Shown: positions 54,701-63,840, counted from the first letter of the stretch. The stretch: 64,000 nucleotides of DNA from Hymenobacter arizonensis (GCF_900115775.1 NZ_FOXS01000009.1:93774-157773); one strand, 5' to 3'. Numbers and translations are program-made. The notes: generated by a model not told the origin, from the letters alone.

Positions 54701-56569
54701 ATGACCCCACCCAACCTGTTGAAGATGCTGCCGCCGGCCCTAATGGTGCTAGTGGCCCTCTTATTTGGCTCTTCAGCATATGCCCAAACCAGCTTGCTGC
54801 AGAACGCCCCCGGCCGGAGCGTGCTCAGCCTCAACGGCCGCTGGAACTACATCATTGACCCCTACGAAAACGGCTTTTACGACTACCGCCGCGAGGCCTT
54901 CGACCAATCCAAGTCGGGCAAGGGCGGCTACTACGACAACCAGAAGCCCAGCTCCACGCAGGAGTCGGAGCTGATTGAGTACGACTTCGACCAGTCCGCT
55001 GGCATGCAGATTCCGGGCGACTGGAACTCGCAGGACCCCAAGCTGCTCTACTACGAGGGCACCATCTGGTACAAGAAAAGCTTTAACCTCAAGCCCCAGG
55101 CGGGCAAGCGCTACTTTATCTACTTCGGCGCCATCAACTACGAGTCGCACATTTACCTGAACGGCAAAAAGCTGGGCATGCACAAGGGCGGCTTCACGCC
55201 CATTCAGTACGACATCACCAGCCAGCTGAGTGCCACCGGCGACAACTTCGTGGTGGTGAAGGCCGACAATACCCGCCGCCCCGAGGAGGTGCCCACCATC
55301 AACACCGACTGGTGGAACTACGGCGGCATCACGCGCGACGTGTTCGTGGCCGAGACCCCGGCCACCTTTATCAATGACTACAAAGTGCAACTGGCCAAGG
55401 ATGCGCCCGGCACGCTGGCGGGGTTCGTGCAGCTCAGTGGCGAGGGCAAAGCCAACCAGTCAGTGACCCTGAACATTGCCGAGGCCGGCATCAAACAAAC
55501 GATGAAGACCGACGCCGAAGGGCGCGCCACCTTCAGCATTCCCGCTAAAAAGCTCAAGATGTGGTCGCCGCAGAGCCCCAAGCTCTATGCCGTGAGCTTG
55601 AGCAGTGGGGGAGATGCCGTGCAGGATAAAATCGGCTTCCGCACCATCCAGACCAAGGGGCAGGACATATTGCTAAATGGCAAATCCATCTACATGCGCG
55701 GCATTTCCATGCACGATGAGAACCCGCTCATCCCCGGCCGGGCCCGCAACGAAGGCGACCTGCGCATGCTGCTGACCTGGGCCAAGGAACTGGGCTGCAA
55801 CTACGTGCGCCTGGCTCACTACCCGCACAACGAAACCATGCTCAAGCTGGCTGATGAAATGGGCCTGCTGGTGTGGGCCGAAGTGCCCGTGTACTGGACT
55901 ATTGCCTGGACCAACCCCGCCACCTACCAGAACGCCGAAGCCCAGCTCTCGGACCTGATTTCGATGGGAAAAAACCGCGCCAGCGTGGTGGTATGGTCGG
56001 TAGGCAATGAAACCCCGCTCGGCGACCCGCGCCTGGCTTTCATGACTAACCTGGTGAAAAAGGCCCGCAGCCTCGACGATACCCGCCTGATTGCCGCCGC
56101 CCTGGAGCTGCACCGCACGCCCGATAACGTGGTGCACGTGGACGACCAGCTGGGCGAGTTCCTGGACCTGACCAGCTTCAACGAGTACGCCGGCTGGTAC
56201 TGGGGCGGCAAGCCCAGCGAAATCACCAAGTACACGTTCGATATCAAGTACAACAAGCCGGTGGTGGTGAGCGAGTTTGGCGGCGATGCCCTGGCCGGCT
56301 ACCACGGCGACGCCGAAACCCGCTGGAGCGAGGAGTACCAGGAAGCCCTCTACCAGAGCCAGATTAAGATGCTGAGCACCATCAAGGGCCTGCGCGGCAT
56401 GACGCCCTGGATTCTGGCCGACTTCCGCGCCACTCGCCGCCAGCATCCGGTTTATCAGAATGGATTCAACCGCAAAGGCTTGATTTCAAGCACCGGCACC
56501 AAGAAGAAAGCCTACTACGTGCTGCAGGAATACTACCGGCAGATGACTCAGAAATACGACGGGAAATGA
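54701..56569 (+). CDS. GH2 glycosidase (beta-glucuronidase/galactosidase-like)
   Basis: 622 residues from ATG 54701 (MTPPNLLKMLPPALMVLVALLFGSSAYAQ, signal peptide). Sugar-binding domain: SLNGRWNYIIDPYENGFYDYRREAFD...GTIWYKKSFNL...YFGAINYESHIYLNGKKLGMHKGGFTPIQYDI. Ig-like middle, then the TIM barrel: NGKSIYMRGISMHDENP, NYVRLAHYPHNETMLKLADEMGLLVWAEVPVYW, acid/base Glu in WSVGNETPLG (about 437) and nucleophile Glu in VVVSEFGGDA (about 524). The order matches GH2. With UxuA and an SDR in the same locus, beta-glucuronidase is a sensible guess. Its stop overlaps an ATG (ATGA). Confidence 0.88.
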   Translation: MTPPNLLKMLPPALMVLVALLFGSSAYAQTSLLQNAPGRSVLSLNGRWNYIIDPYENGFYDYRREAFDQSKSGKGGYYDNQKPSSTQESELIEYDFDQSAGMQIPGDWNSQDPKLLYYEGTIWYKKSFNLKPQAGKRYFIYFGAINYESHIYLNGKKLGMHKGGFTPIQYDITSQLSATGDNFVVVKADNTRRPEEVPTINTDWWNYGGITRDVFVAETPATFINDYKVQLAKDAPGTLAGFVQLSGEGKANQSVTLNIAEAGIKQTMKTDAEGRATFSIPAKKLKMWSPQSPKLYAVSLSSGGDAVQDKIGFRTIQTKGQDILLNGKSIYMRGISMHDENPLIPGRARNEGDLRMLLTWAKELGCNYVRLAHYPHNETMLKLADEMGLLVWAEVPVYWTIAWTNPATYQNAEAQLSDLISMGKNRASVVVWSVGNETPLGDPRLAFMTNLVKKARSLDDTRLIAAALELHRTPDNVVHVDDQLGEFLDLTSFNEYAGWYWGGKPSEITKYTFDIKYNKPVVVSEFGGDALAGYHGDAETRWSEEYQEALYQSQIKMLSTIKGLRGMTPWILADFRATRRQHPVYQNGFNRKGLISSTGTKKKAYYVLQEYYRQMTQKYDGK

Positions 56570-56591
56570 GTTCCAGAACAACCCCAAATCC

Positions 56592-56686
56592 CGTCATGCA
56601 GAGCGTAGCGAAGCATCTCGCGTGCAGCAGAAATCAATGGCGTTGCGCCGAAGCGGGCAAGATGCTTCGCTACGCTCTGCATGACG
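56592..56686. repeat. REP-like long inverted repeat overlapping a gene start
   Basis: Perfect 27-bp arms (56592-56618 and 56660-56686), both containing GAGCGTAGCGAAGC or its complement, enclose a 41-nt loop. The key word GCGTAGCG also occurs in the 48361 loop. It lies between two GH genes and covers the 5' end of the second. Confidence 0.8.
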
Positions 56687-58143
56687 TTCAATTATCGGGT
56701 AAAAGATTGCTCATTGGCGCTGGCATGCTCCTTGGGCTAGCTCCCGCCGCCCAAACCCAGGCCCAGTCCCGCGACAGCGCCGAATATACCCTGCGCGTCG
56801 CCGCCAAAAAGACCATCAATAACTCCACCATCGACGGCAAAGCCGGATTTGCGGAGTACAAGAACTACCCCACGCGCACCATTGCGCAGCTCCAAGGTTT
56901 CACGCCCAGTATCGTGAAGCTGAGCAAATACGGCGGGCGTTTGGACAAGCGCACCAAGGCCACCGGCTTCTTCCACGTGAAGAAAGTAGACGGCCGCTGG
57001 TGGGCCGTGGACCCCGACGGCTACTTCTACCTGCACAATGCCCCCAATGACGTGCAGCCCGGTCGCTCTGAGCGCACTCAAAAGGCCCTGCAGGACAAGT
57101 ATGGCGACCGCGCCGGCTGGATGGCCGGCACCCGCAAATTCCTGCTCGAAAACGGGTTCAACGGCACCGGCGCATGGTCGGCCACCGCGGATATTCAGGC
57201 GGAAAACACCCGGGCCGACCGGCCGCTGGCGTACACCATCAACCTGGACTTCATGAGCAAATACGGGGACAAGCGCGGCGGCACCTACGTGCAGCCCGGC
57301 CACAAAGGCTACCCTAACGACGTCATTTTTGCCTTCGACCCCGGGTTTGAAGCTTTCGCCGAGGAGCATGCCAAGCAGCTCGCCAAGCACAAGAAAGACA
57401 AGAACCTCTTCGGCTATTTCTCCGACAACGAGATGCCGCTGCTCCGCAAAAACCTCGACGGCTACCTCACCCTGCCCGTGACGGAGCCCGGCTACATGGC
57501 GGCCAAGAAATGGGCCGATGAGCGCGGCGTCACCCTGGCCACCATCACCGACCAGCACCGGCAGGATTTCCTGGCTTTCGCGGCTGAAAAGTACTTCTCC
57601 ATCGTGGCCAAGGCCATGAAAAAATACGACCCCAACCACATGTACCTGGGCTGCCGCTTTCACGGGGCCCAGCGCTACTACCCCGAGCTGATGCGCGTGG
57701 CCGGCAAATACCTCGACGCCGTGAGCATCAACTACTACAACAACTGGACCCCCGAAAAACGCTGGGTAGCCGAGTGGGAGCAGTCGGCCAGCAAGCCTTT
57801 TCTTATCACCGAATGGTACGTGAAGGGCGAAGACGCGCCCGAGCTGGCCAACACCGCCGGCGCCGGCTGGGTGGTGAGGACCCAGGCCGACCGCGGCTTG
57901 TTCTACCAGAACTTCACCCTGGGTTTGCTGGAATCGAAGAATTGCGTGGGCTGGCACTGGTTCAAGTACCAGGACAACGACCCCACCATTGTGGGCGCCG
58001 AGCCCTCGAACACCAACGCCAACAAAGGCATCGTGAACAACTACCTGGTGCCCTACGCCCCGCTCCTGGACAAGATGCGTGAGCTAAACCTGCAGATGTA
58101 CCCGCTGGCCGACTTCTTCGACCAACGTACGCCGCAGCCCTAA
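56662..58143 (+). CDS. Agarase-like glycoside hydrolase (GH50-like), secreted
   Basis: About 493 residues from ATG 56662, which lies in the right arm of the REP-like repeat. An ATG at 56566 (overlapping the GH2 stop) is in frame, but would put about 50 residues before the signal helix RLLIGAGMLLGLAPAAQTQA. The enzyme has FFHVKKVDGRWWAVDPDGYFYLHNAPND, LLENGFNGTGAWSATADIQ, acid/base Glu in FGYFSDNEMPLL (about 256) and nucleophile Glu in PFLITEWYVKGED (about 382), with VGWHWFKYQDND near the end. That layout is like GH50-type beta-agarases, though the substrate may be another galactan or uronan. Confidence 0.8.
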   Translation: MLRYALHDVQLSGKRLLIGAGMLLGLAPAAQTQAQSRDSAEYTLRVAAKKTINNSTIDGKAGFAEYKNYPTRTIAQLQGFTPSIVKLSKYGGRLDKRTKATGFFHVKKVDGRWWAVDPDGYFYLHNAPNDVQPGRSERTQKALQDKYGDRAGWMAGTRKFLLENGFNGTGAWSATADIQAENTRADRPLAYTINLDFMSKYGDKRGGTYVQPGHKGYPNDVIFAFDPGFEAFAEEHAKQLAKHKKDKNLFGYFSDNEMPLLRKNLDGYLTLPVTEPGYMAAKKWADERGVTLATITDQHRQDFLAFAAEKYFSIVAKAMKKYDPNHMYLGCRFHGAQRYYPELMRVAGKYLDAVSINYYNNWTPEKRWVAEWEQSASKPFLITEWYVKGEDAPELANTAGAGWVVRTQADRGLFYQNFTLGLLESKNCVGWHWFKYQDNDPTIVGAEPSNTNANKGIVNNYLVPYAPLLDKMRELNLQMYPLADFFDQRTPQP

Positions 58144-58402
58144 TCCCTGCCTTTGTTGCAGGGCGCTGATTACAATTGGTATCCACGCCGGGGCAGTTGG
58201 CCCCGCGCGTATTGTGCTTAAACTGGCGGCCGCTGGCCCCACTGGGAAATGGACAAGGCAGCTTTTGAGCTGGAACAACACCTCGCGTTTAGGTGAGTGA
58301 ACGCGAGCAAGGTGCCAGCCGGAAAGCTGCGGCCAGTGGTCGCCAGTAGGCACGATACCGTTTAAACCCGCCCCTTGGGCATCCTCTTACGCTACGAATC
58401 AA

Positions 58403-60673
58403 ATGCCCTTTCCATTCCATCAATACCTGCTTTTCGGCCTGCTGCTGGCGCCCTGTGTCCCGGCAGTAGCGCAGAAGAAAGCCAAGGCCACTGCCGGGGC
58501 CACGACCACGGCGGCACCCATCGAGCAGCGCATTACCGCGCTGCTGGCCCAGATGACTCTGGAAGAAAAAGTCGGCCAGCTCAACCAGTATTCGGGCCGC
58601 CAGCTGACCGGCCCCGCCAGCGACCGCAAAACTACCTTACTCAACAGCATTAGGGAAGGCACGGTGGGTTCGGTGCTGAACGTGAAAGGCGTTCAGGGCA
58701 CCCGCGAGGTGCAGGGCGTGGCCATGCAGTCGCGCCTGAAAATTCCGCTGCTGTTTGGGCTTGATGTTATTCACGGCTACAAAACTGTTTTCCCTATTCC
58801 TTTGGCTGAGGCGGCGTCCTGGGACCTGGTCGCCATTCGGCAGTCGGCGCATTTGGCGGCCCGCGAGGCAGCCAGCGCCGGCATTCACTGGACGTTTGCG
58901 CCCATGGTCGACATTGCCCGCGACCCGCGCTGGGGCCGCGTGATGGAAGGCGCCGGCGAAGACCCGTACCTGGGCTCCCAGATTGCCCGGGCCCGCGTGC
59001 TCGGCTTCCAGGGCGACAAGCTGGGGGGCACCGATGCCGTGCTGGCCTGCGCCAAGCACTTTGCGGCCTACGGCGCGGCCATTGCCGGCCGCGACTACAA
59101 CGCCGTGGAGCTCAACGACCAGCAGCTGTGGGAAGTGTACCTGCCGCCCTTCAAAGCCGCGCTCGACGCCGGCGCGGCCACATTCATGAATTCCTTTAAC
59201 ACGCTGAACGGGGTGCCCGCCACCGGCAACCGCCATTTGCAGCGCGACATTCTCAAAGACAAGTGGGATTTCCAGGGCTTTGTGGTCAGCGACTGGGGTT
59301 CCGTTACCGAGCAGGTGCAGTGGGGCTACGCCAAAGACAACGCCGATGCCGCCGCAAAAGCCCTCAACGCGGGCAGCGACATGGACATGGAGGGCGACGC
59401 CTACAACGGCCACCTCGCCAAACTAGTGAAGGAGGGCAAAGTAGAAATGGCCCTGGTTGACGACGCCGTGCGCCGAGTGTTGCGCAAGAAGTTCGAGCTG
59501 GGGTTGTTCGATAACCCTTATAAATTCTCGGACGAGAAGCGCGAAAAGCAGGTGATGAGCGACCCGTGGAGCCGCGTGGCCGCCCGCCAGATGGCCGAAA
59601 AGTCCATGGTCCTGCTCAAAAACGAGCAAAGCGTCCTGCCTCTCCAGCGCCAGCTCGGCAAAATTGCGCTCATTGGCCCGCTGGTGAAGGCCAAGCGCGA
59701 CCTCGACGGCAGCTGGTCCGTGGATTCCGACACCACGCTCACGGTGTCTCTGTTCGAAGGCTTTGCCAGGAAAGCTGGCTCCAAAACCCAGCTGCTCTAC
59801 GCCAAGGGCTGCGACGTGACGGGCGACTCCCGCGCCGGCTTTGCCCAAGCCGTGGAAACTGCTAAAAATGCCGAGGTCATCGTGCTCGCCGTCGGCGAAA
59901 CCTGGGACATGAGCGGCGAGGCCAAATCCCGCACCGACATTCACCTGCCCGGCGTGCAGGAGGAGCTGTTCCAGGCCCTGAAAGCCACCGGCAAGCCCAT
60001 TGTGGTCGTGGTCATGGCTGGGCGCCCCCTGATTTTCAATGCCATCGCCGACGGCGCCGACGCCATTCTCTACGGCTGGTGGCCCGGCTCGGAAGGCGGC
60101 AACGCCCTGGCTAATGTGCTCTACGGCGACTACAACCCGGCCGGCAAGCTGCCCATGACGTTTCCACGCGCCGTGGGCCAGATTCCCATCAGCTACAACC
60201 AGCAATACCACACCGGCCGCCCCGTGAAAAAGCCCGGCGACATCCGCTACAAATCGGCTTACATAGACGAGGAGAATACGCCGCGCTATGCGTTCGGCCA
60301 CGGCTTGAGCTACACCACTTTCAAGTACGCGGACTTAAAAATTAGCCGCCCGCAGATGACCCTGGCCGATAACGTACAGGTGCAGTTTACGCTCACCAAC
60401 GCCGGCAAAGTGGCAGGGGAGGAGGTCGTTCAGTTGTACGTGCACGACCTGGTGGCCTCCACAGTGCGGCCTTTGCAGGAGCTCAAGGACTTTCGGAAAG
60501 TGCTGCTGAAGCCCGGCGAGAGCAAAATCATCACGTTCACCATCAGCAAAGACCAGCTGGCTTTTTACAACCAGAAGCTGGAGTGGGCCGCCGAGCCCGG
60601 CGGGTTCAACCTCATGATTGGCAGCGCGGCTAACGACATCCGACTGGGAAGCACGCTGGAGCTTCTACCTTAA
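58403..60673 (+). CDS. bglX: GH3 beta-glucosidase (BglX-like), periplasmic
   Basis: 756 residues from ATG 58403 (MPFPFHQYLLFGLLLAPCVPAVAQ, signal peptide). N-domain ITALLAQMTLEEKVGQLNQYSG, IPLLFGLDVIHGYKTVFPIPLAEAASWD, VDIARDPRWGRVMEGAGEDPYL, CAKHFAAYG, and nucleophile Asp in GFVVSDWGSVTEQ (about 298). C-domain SMVLLKNEQSVLPLQRQLGKIALIGPL...IVLAVGETWDMSGEAKSRTDIHLPGVQEEL. FnIII end NAGKVAGEEVVQLYVHDLVASTVRP. Whole and of typical BglX length. Works on oligomers after import by SusC/D. The SDR gene starts 13 bp after its stop. Confidence 0.92.
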   Translation: MPFPFHQYLLFGLLLAPCVPAVAQKKAKATAGATTTAAPIEQRITALLAQMTLEEKVGQLNQYSGRQLTGPASDRKTTLLNSIREGTVGSVLNVKGVQGTREVQGVAMQSRLKIPLLFGLDVIHGYKTVFPIPLAEAASWDLVAIRQSAHLAAREAASAGIHWTFAPMVDIARDPRWGRVMEGAGEDPYLGSQIARARVLGFQGDKLGGTDAVLACAKHFAAYGAAIAGRDYNAVELNDQQLWEVYLPPFKAALDAGAATFMNSFNTLNGVPATGNRHLQRDILKDKWDFQGFVVSDWGSVTEQVQWGYAKDNADAAAKALNAGSDMDMEGDAYNGHLAKLVKEGKVEMALVDDAVRRVLRKKFELGLFDNPYKFSDEKREKQVMSDPWSRVAARQMAEKSMVLLKNEQSVLPLQRQLGKIALIGPLVKAKRDLDGSWSVDSDTTLTVSLFEGFARKAGSKTQLLYAKGCDVTGDSRAGFAQAVETAKNAEVIVLAVGETWDMSGEAKSRTDIHLPGVQEELFQALKATGKPIVVVVMAGRPLIFNAIADGADAILYGWWPGSEGGNALANVLYGDYNPAGKLPMTFPRAVGQIPISYNQQYHTGRPVKKPGDIRYKSAYIDEENTPRYAFGHGLSYTTFKYADLKISRPQMTLADNVQVQFTLTNAGKVAGEEVVQLYVHDLVASTVRPLQELKDFRKVLLKPGESKIITFTISKDQLAFYNQKLEWAAEPGGFNLMIGSAANDIRLGSTLELLP

Positions 60674-60686
60674 CTACAACAACGCG

Positions 60687-61571
60687 ATGACCCCGACCTT
60701 ATCTGCCCCGGCGCTACCGGCGCCTTCACCTGCTTTGGCTCCCCGCTATATGGCTGCCCTCGACCAGTTTTCGCTACGCGACCGGGTTATTGTTATCACC
60801 GGCGCCACGGGGGTGCTGGGCGAGTGCATGTCGCTGGCCGTGGCCGAAGCGGGCGCCAAAGTAGTGGTGCTCGGCCGCGACGCCACCCGAGCCGCGGCCC
60901 GGGTCGATGCCATTCAGGCGATGGGCGGCGAGGCCATGTCCGTGCTTTGCAACGTGCTGGACAAGGGCCAGATGCAAGCCGCCTGCGAGGAGATTCTGGC
61001 GGCCTACGGCACCATTGATGGCCTGGTGAACGCGGCCGGAGGCAACCTGCCCGGCGCCACTATCAACCCCGACCAGGACTTATTTGACCTCAGCATCGAG
61101 CAAACCCGGAGCGCCGTCGACCTGAATTTGTTCGGCACCGTCATCCCGACCACCGTGTTTGGCCGGGTGATGGCCGAAAAGGGCAAGGGCTCCATCGTCA
61201 ACGTGTCGTCGCTGACTGCCCAGCGGCCCCTGACGCGGGTGCTGGGCTACACCATGGCCAAGAAGGCGGTGGAAGCGTACACTCAGTGGATGGCCACGGA
61301 GCTGGGCCTGCGCTACGGGGGCGGCGTGCGCATGAACGCCATTGCCCCCGGCGTGTTCCTGACTGAGCAAAACCGCGCACTGCTGCTAAACCCCGACGGC
61401 AGCCCCACTGACCGCGCCCGAAAGTTTATCAGCCACACCCCCTTCCAACGCTTCGGCCTGCCCGAAGAACTGACCGGCACCCTCATCTACCTGCTCAGCG
61501 ACGCCTCCCGCTTCGTGAGCGGCGCAACGGTGATGGTGGATGGAGGATTCAATGCCTACAGCGGCGTTTGA
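60687..61571 (+). CDS. SDR oxidoreductase, probable fructuronate (mannonate) reductase
   Basis: 294 residues from ATG 60687; the frame extends upstream into the GH3 gene. NAD(P) loop VIVITGATGVLGECM (TGxxxxxG, about residues 34-48), NAAGG, active-site Ser in VNVSSLTAQ and Tyr/Lys in GYTMAKKAVE (about 187-192), then NAIAPGVFLTEQNR and VDGGFNAYSGV. The classical SDR set is complete. Immediately upstream of uxuA (54-bp gap), it most likely reduces D-fructuronate to D-mannonate, a role known for SDR-type UxuB proteins. The specificity comes from gene context, not from residues. Confidence 0.82.
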   Translation: MTPTLSAPALPAPSPALAPRYMAALDQFSLRDRVIVITGATGVLGECMSLAVAEAGAKVVVLGRDATRAAARVDAIQAMGGEAMSVLCNVLDKGQMQAACEEILAAYGTIDGLVNAAGGNLPGATINPDQDLFDLSIEQTRSAVDLNLFGTVIPTTVFGRVMAEKGKGSIVNVSSLTAQRPLTRVLGYTMAKKAVEAYTQWMATELGLRYGGGVRMNAIAPGVFLTEQNRALLLNPDGSPTDRARKFISHTPFQRFGLPEELTGTLIYLLSDASRFVSGATVMVDGGFNAYSGV

Positions 61572-61625
61572 ATTTTCGCTATTAGAAAAATCAGAACGTC
61601 AGCGCCTCACAAGAAAGTTACCCCC

Positions 61626-62789
61626 ATGCCCCTCATTCAAAGCTGGCGCTGGTACGGCCCTAAAGACCTGGTCAGCCTCTCCGACATCCGCCAAGCCGGC
61701 GCTACCGATGTTGTTTCCGCTCTGCACCATATTGCCAACGGGGAAGTGTGGCCCGTGGCTGAAATCCGGCAACGCCAGGCGGAAGTGGCCGCTGCCGGCC
61801 TCACCTGGAGCGTGGTAGAAAGCGTACCCGTGCACGAGCACATCAAAACCCGCACCGCCGAGTTCGAGCGATACATCGCCAACTATCAGGAGTCGTTGCG
61901 CAACCTGGCCGCCTGTGGCATCCGGACCGTTACGTATAACTTCATGCCCGTGCTCGACTGGACGCGCACTGACCTGGCTTATGAAGTAGAAGATGGGTCG
62001 AAGGCGCTGCGCTTCGAAAAAGCGGCGTTTGTGGCCTTCGATACCCTGCTGCTCAAACGCCCCAACGCGGCGCTCGACTACACTTCTCAGGAGCTCGAAG
62101 AGGCCAAAGCCCGCTTCGCCGGCATGAGTCTGGCCGACCGCGACCAACTGCAGCGCAACATCATTGCCGGCCTGCCCGGCAGTGAGGAAAGCTTCACGTT
62201 GGCCCAATTTCAGCAGGCACTGGATGCTTACCGGGGTATCGATGCGGCCAAGCTGCGGGAGCACCTGATTCTGTTTTTGCAGGCCGTGGTGCCCGTAGCA
62301 GAGCAAGTGGGCCTCAACCTGGCCATTCACCCCGACGACCCGCCGTATCCCATTCTGGGTCTGCCCCGCGTGGTGAGCACTGCCGCCGACGTTGCGGCCC
62401 TGGCCGCGGCCGTGCCCTCGCTCCGCAACGGCTTGTGCTTTTGCACGGGCTCTTTCGGGGTGCGCCCCGACAACGACCTGCCCGGCATGGTGCGCCGGTT
62501 CGCCAACCGCATCCACTTCCTGCACCTGCGCAGCACCCAGCGCAATGCCGCCGGCAACTTCTACGAAGCCAACCACCTGGAGGGCGACGTGGACATGTAC
62601 GCCGTGATGCGCGAGCTCGTCGGCGTCATGCGCCAGCGCCAAGTCAGCCTGCCCATGCGCCCCGACCACGGCCACCAGATGCTCGACGACCTGCACAAGC
62701 GCACCAACCCGGGCTATTCCGCCATTGGCCGTCTGCGCGGCCTGGCAGAATTGCGGGGACTGGAGATGGGCATTGAGCGTTCTATATAG
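61626..62789 (+). CDS. uxuA: Mannonate dehydratase
   Basis: 387 residues from ATG 61626 (MPLIQSWRWYGPKDLVSLSDIRQAGATDVVSALHHI), the classic UxuA start. WSVVESVPVHEHIKTR, NFMPVLDWTRTDL, LAIHPDDPPYPILGLPRVVS (about 234), CFCTGSFGVRPDNDLP (about 274), IHFLHLRSTQR and MRPDHGHQMLDDL (about 344) carry the metal-binding His, Cys and Asp of the family. It turns D-mannonate into 2-keto-3-deoxygluconate, the committed step of glucuronate breakdown. Soluble. Last gene of the PUL; kdgK/kdgA and uxaC are not in the window. Confidence 0.93.
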   Translation: MPLIQSWRWYGPKDLVSLSDIRQAGATDVVSALHHIANGEVWPVAEIRQRQAEVAAAGLTWSVVESVPVHEHIKTRTAEFERYIANYQESLRNLAACGIRTVTYNFMPVLDWTRTDLAYEVEDGSKALRFEKAAFVAFDTLLLKRPNAALDYTSQELEEAKARFAGMSLADRDQLQRNIIAGLPGSEESFTLAQFQQALDAYRGIDAAKLREHLILFLQAVVPVAEQVGLNLAIHPDDPPYPILGLPRVVSTAADVAALAAAVPSLRNGLCFCTGSFGVRPDNDLPGMVRRFANRIHFLHLRSTQRNAAGNFYEANHLEGDVDMYAVMRELVGVMRQRQVSLPMRPDHGHQMLDDLHKRTNPGYSAIGRLRGLAELRGLEMGIERSI

Positions 62790-62837
62790 ATGAACTGGCG
62801 CGTTTACCGCGCCATCGTTTCGGTGAACGAAGTGTCG

Positions 62838-63088
62838 CTAGTTGAGCCGCTCGGGCGGGGTTGCGGCTACCTGCTGCAAGGCCCGGCAATAGTGCAGCAG
62901 GGGCCGCCGGGCGAGGGCGGGCGGCAGGAGGCGGACCGCAGCGGCAAACTCAGCCAGCGTGAGCGGCACGGTGGTCACGTACGCGCCGCCGCGCCAGACG
63001 GCCAAGCCGTTGACGGGCCCTCCGAGGACCACCTCGCCCTGGGGGCCTCGGCGAGGTAGGGCGCAAGCAGGGCAAGGGCGTTGGTCAT
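62838..63088 (-). pseudogene. Small gene frameshifted in a C-run
   Basis: ATG 63088 gives MTNALALLAPYLAEA; one base later the real frame reads PQGEVVLGGPVNGLAVWRGGAYVTTVPLTLAEFAAAVRLLPPALARRPLLHYCRALQQVAATPPERLN. The break is at a run of five C near 63042, as would follow loss of one C. The product would be about 84 residues. No family recognised; the pattern of one strand pair plus two helices suggests a small folded domain. Could also be a sequencing error in the homopolymer. Confidence 0.5.
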
Positions 63089-63381
63089 GCGGCACAGAGG
63101 CCCTGCGGGGCACCGGGGGAGTAGCGCCAGGAACCAGCGGCCGGTCGCACCCGAGCGGTGCGGAGCCCCCTGTCAACGGGGGCCATTCCAGCTGCTGGCC
63201 CTGGACTTAAAGTCGGGAGGTGGCGCGAGCGGTTCCGCGCCGGGTGCTGCCGCCCTGGCGGCCGGTCACGCGGCCTGACAAAGGTACGGCCCCCGCCAAA
63301 GGCCGAGATTAGAAAGCCATTAGATTTGACGTCCTGCCGCCAGGGCGGGGCGCGAGCCGCCGGCAAGCGTCCATCACAAGG
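63089..63381. other. GC-rich intergenic stretch, nothing clear
   Basis: Frames are open on several strands as expected for GC-rich DNA, but none has a start, family pattern or spacing in favour. Confidence 0.4.
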
Positions 63382-63413
63382 TCTTGCATGCGCAATTTGG
63401 ACCGTTTCGCTGA
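63382..63413 (-). repeat. Cassette-border repeat, inverted copy (first half conserved)
   Basis: On the minus strand it reads TCAGCGAAACGGTCC, preceded by GT as in GTTCA of the other copies. The second half has drifted (GCGCATGCAAG). It lies 33 bp before the small gene at 63446. Confidence 0.5.
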
Positions 63414-63445
63414 ACTTCCCAAGTATCGCGTAAAATCGCTCTTCA

Positions 63446-63775
63446 ATGAGAGAACTGACAGAAGAGGAGGCATTGCAAGCAGTGGCCTTTATGGAAAAGC
63501 TCGTCGTGGGCTTAGGAAGTCTTGGGCGGCATTACTCCGACAACGACGAAGACCTAGCTTGGGCACTATTGTACCTGTTTAAGCCCAAACTGGTGAACGA
63601 GGCGGCTAAAGTGCACGGGATGCTTTTCAGTAAATACAACACAGAACTGGCGGAAGGGGAAGACATGGACGAACTCGAAAAACTCCTTCAGGGTCTGCCT
63701 TACCCGATAACGCCAACCCCCAAACAACTCGCTCGTTTCTGCCAAAACCGCCTAAATAAGCAGAGGTCAGAATAA
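63446..63775 (+). CDS. Small acidic protein, immunity-like, 109 aa
   Basis: ATG 63446. MRELTEEEALQAVAFMEKLVVGLGSLGRHYSDNDEDLAWALLYLFKPKLVNEAAKVHGMLFSKYNTELAEGEDMDELEKLLQGL is all-helical, rich in Glu, Asp and Leu, without signal or TM helix. No family recognised, but size, charge and single-gene setting resemble immunity-type proteins such as the barstar gene at 3883. It is bounded by repeat copies on both sides (63382-63413 and 63777-63806), both inverted relative to the left-hand array. A half-repeat CGCTCGTTTCTGC also lies in its 3' end at 63730. Confidence 0.55.
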   Translation: MRELTEEEALQAVAFMEKLVVGLGSLGRHYSDNDEDLAWALLYLFKPKLVNEAAKVHGMLFSKYNTELAEGEDMDELEKLLQGLPYPITPTPKQLARFCQNRLNKQRSE

Positions 63776-63776
63776 A

Positions 63777-63806
63777 GCTCGTTTGGGCTACTGGCCGTTC
63801 GGGCAC
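63777..63806 (-). repeat. Cassette-border repeat, inverted copy (diverged)
   Basis: Plus-strand GCTCGTTTGGGC followed by GGCCGTT at the correct distance matches the complement of the consensus (CGCTCGTTTTGC...GGACCGTTT) with several differences. It begins one base after the stop of the 109-aa gene. Confidence 0.4.
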
Positions 63807-63840
63807 GTACAGGAAGGACTTACCGTTCTTCGCCCTGCCC

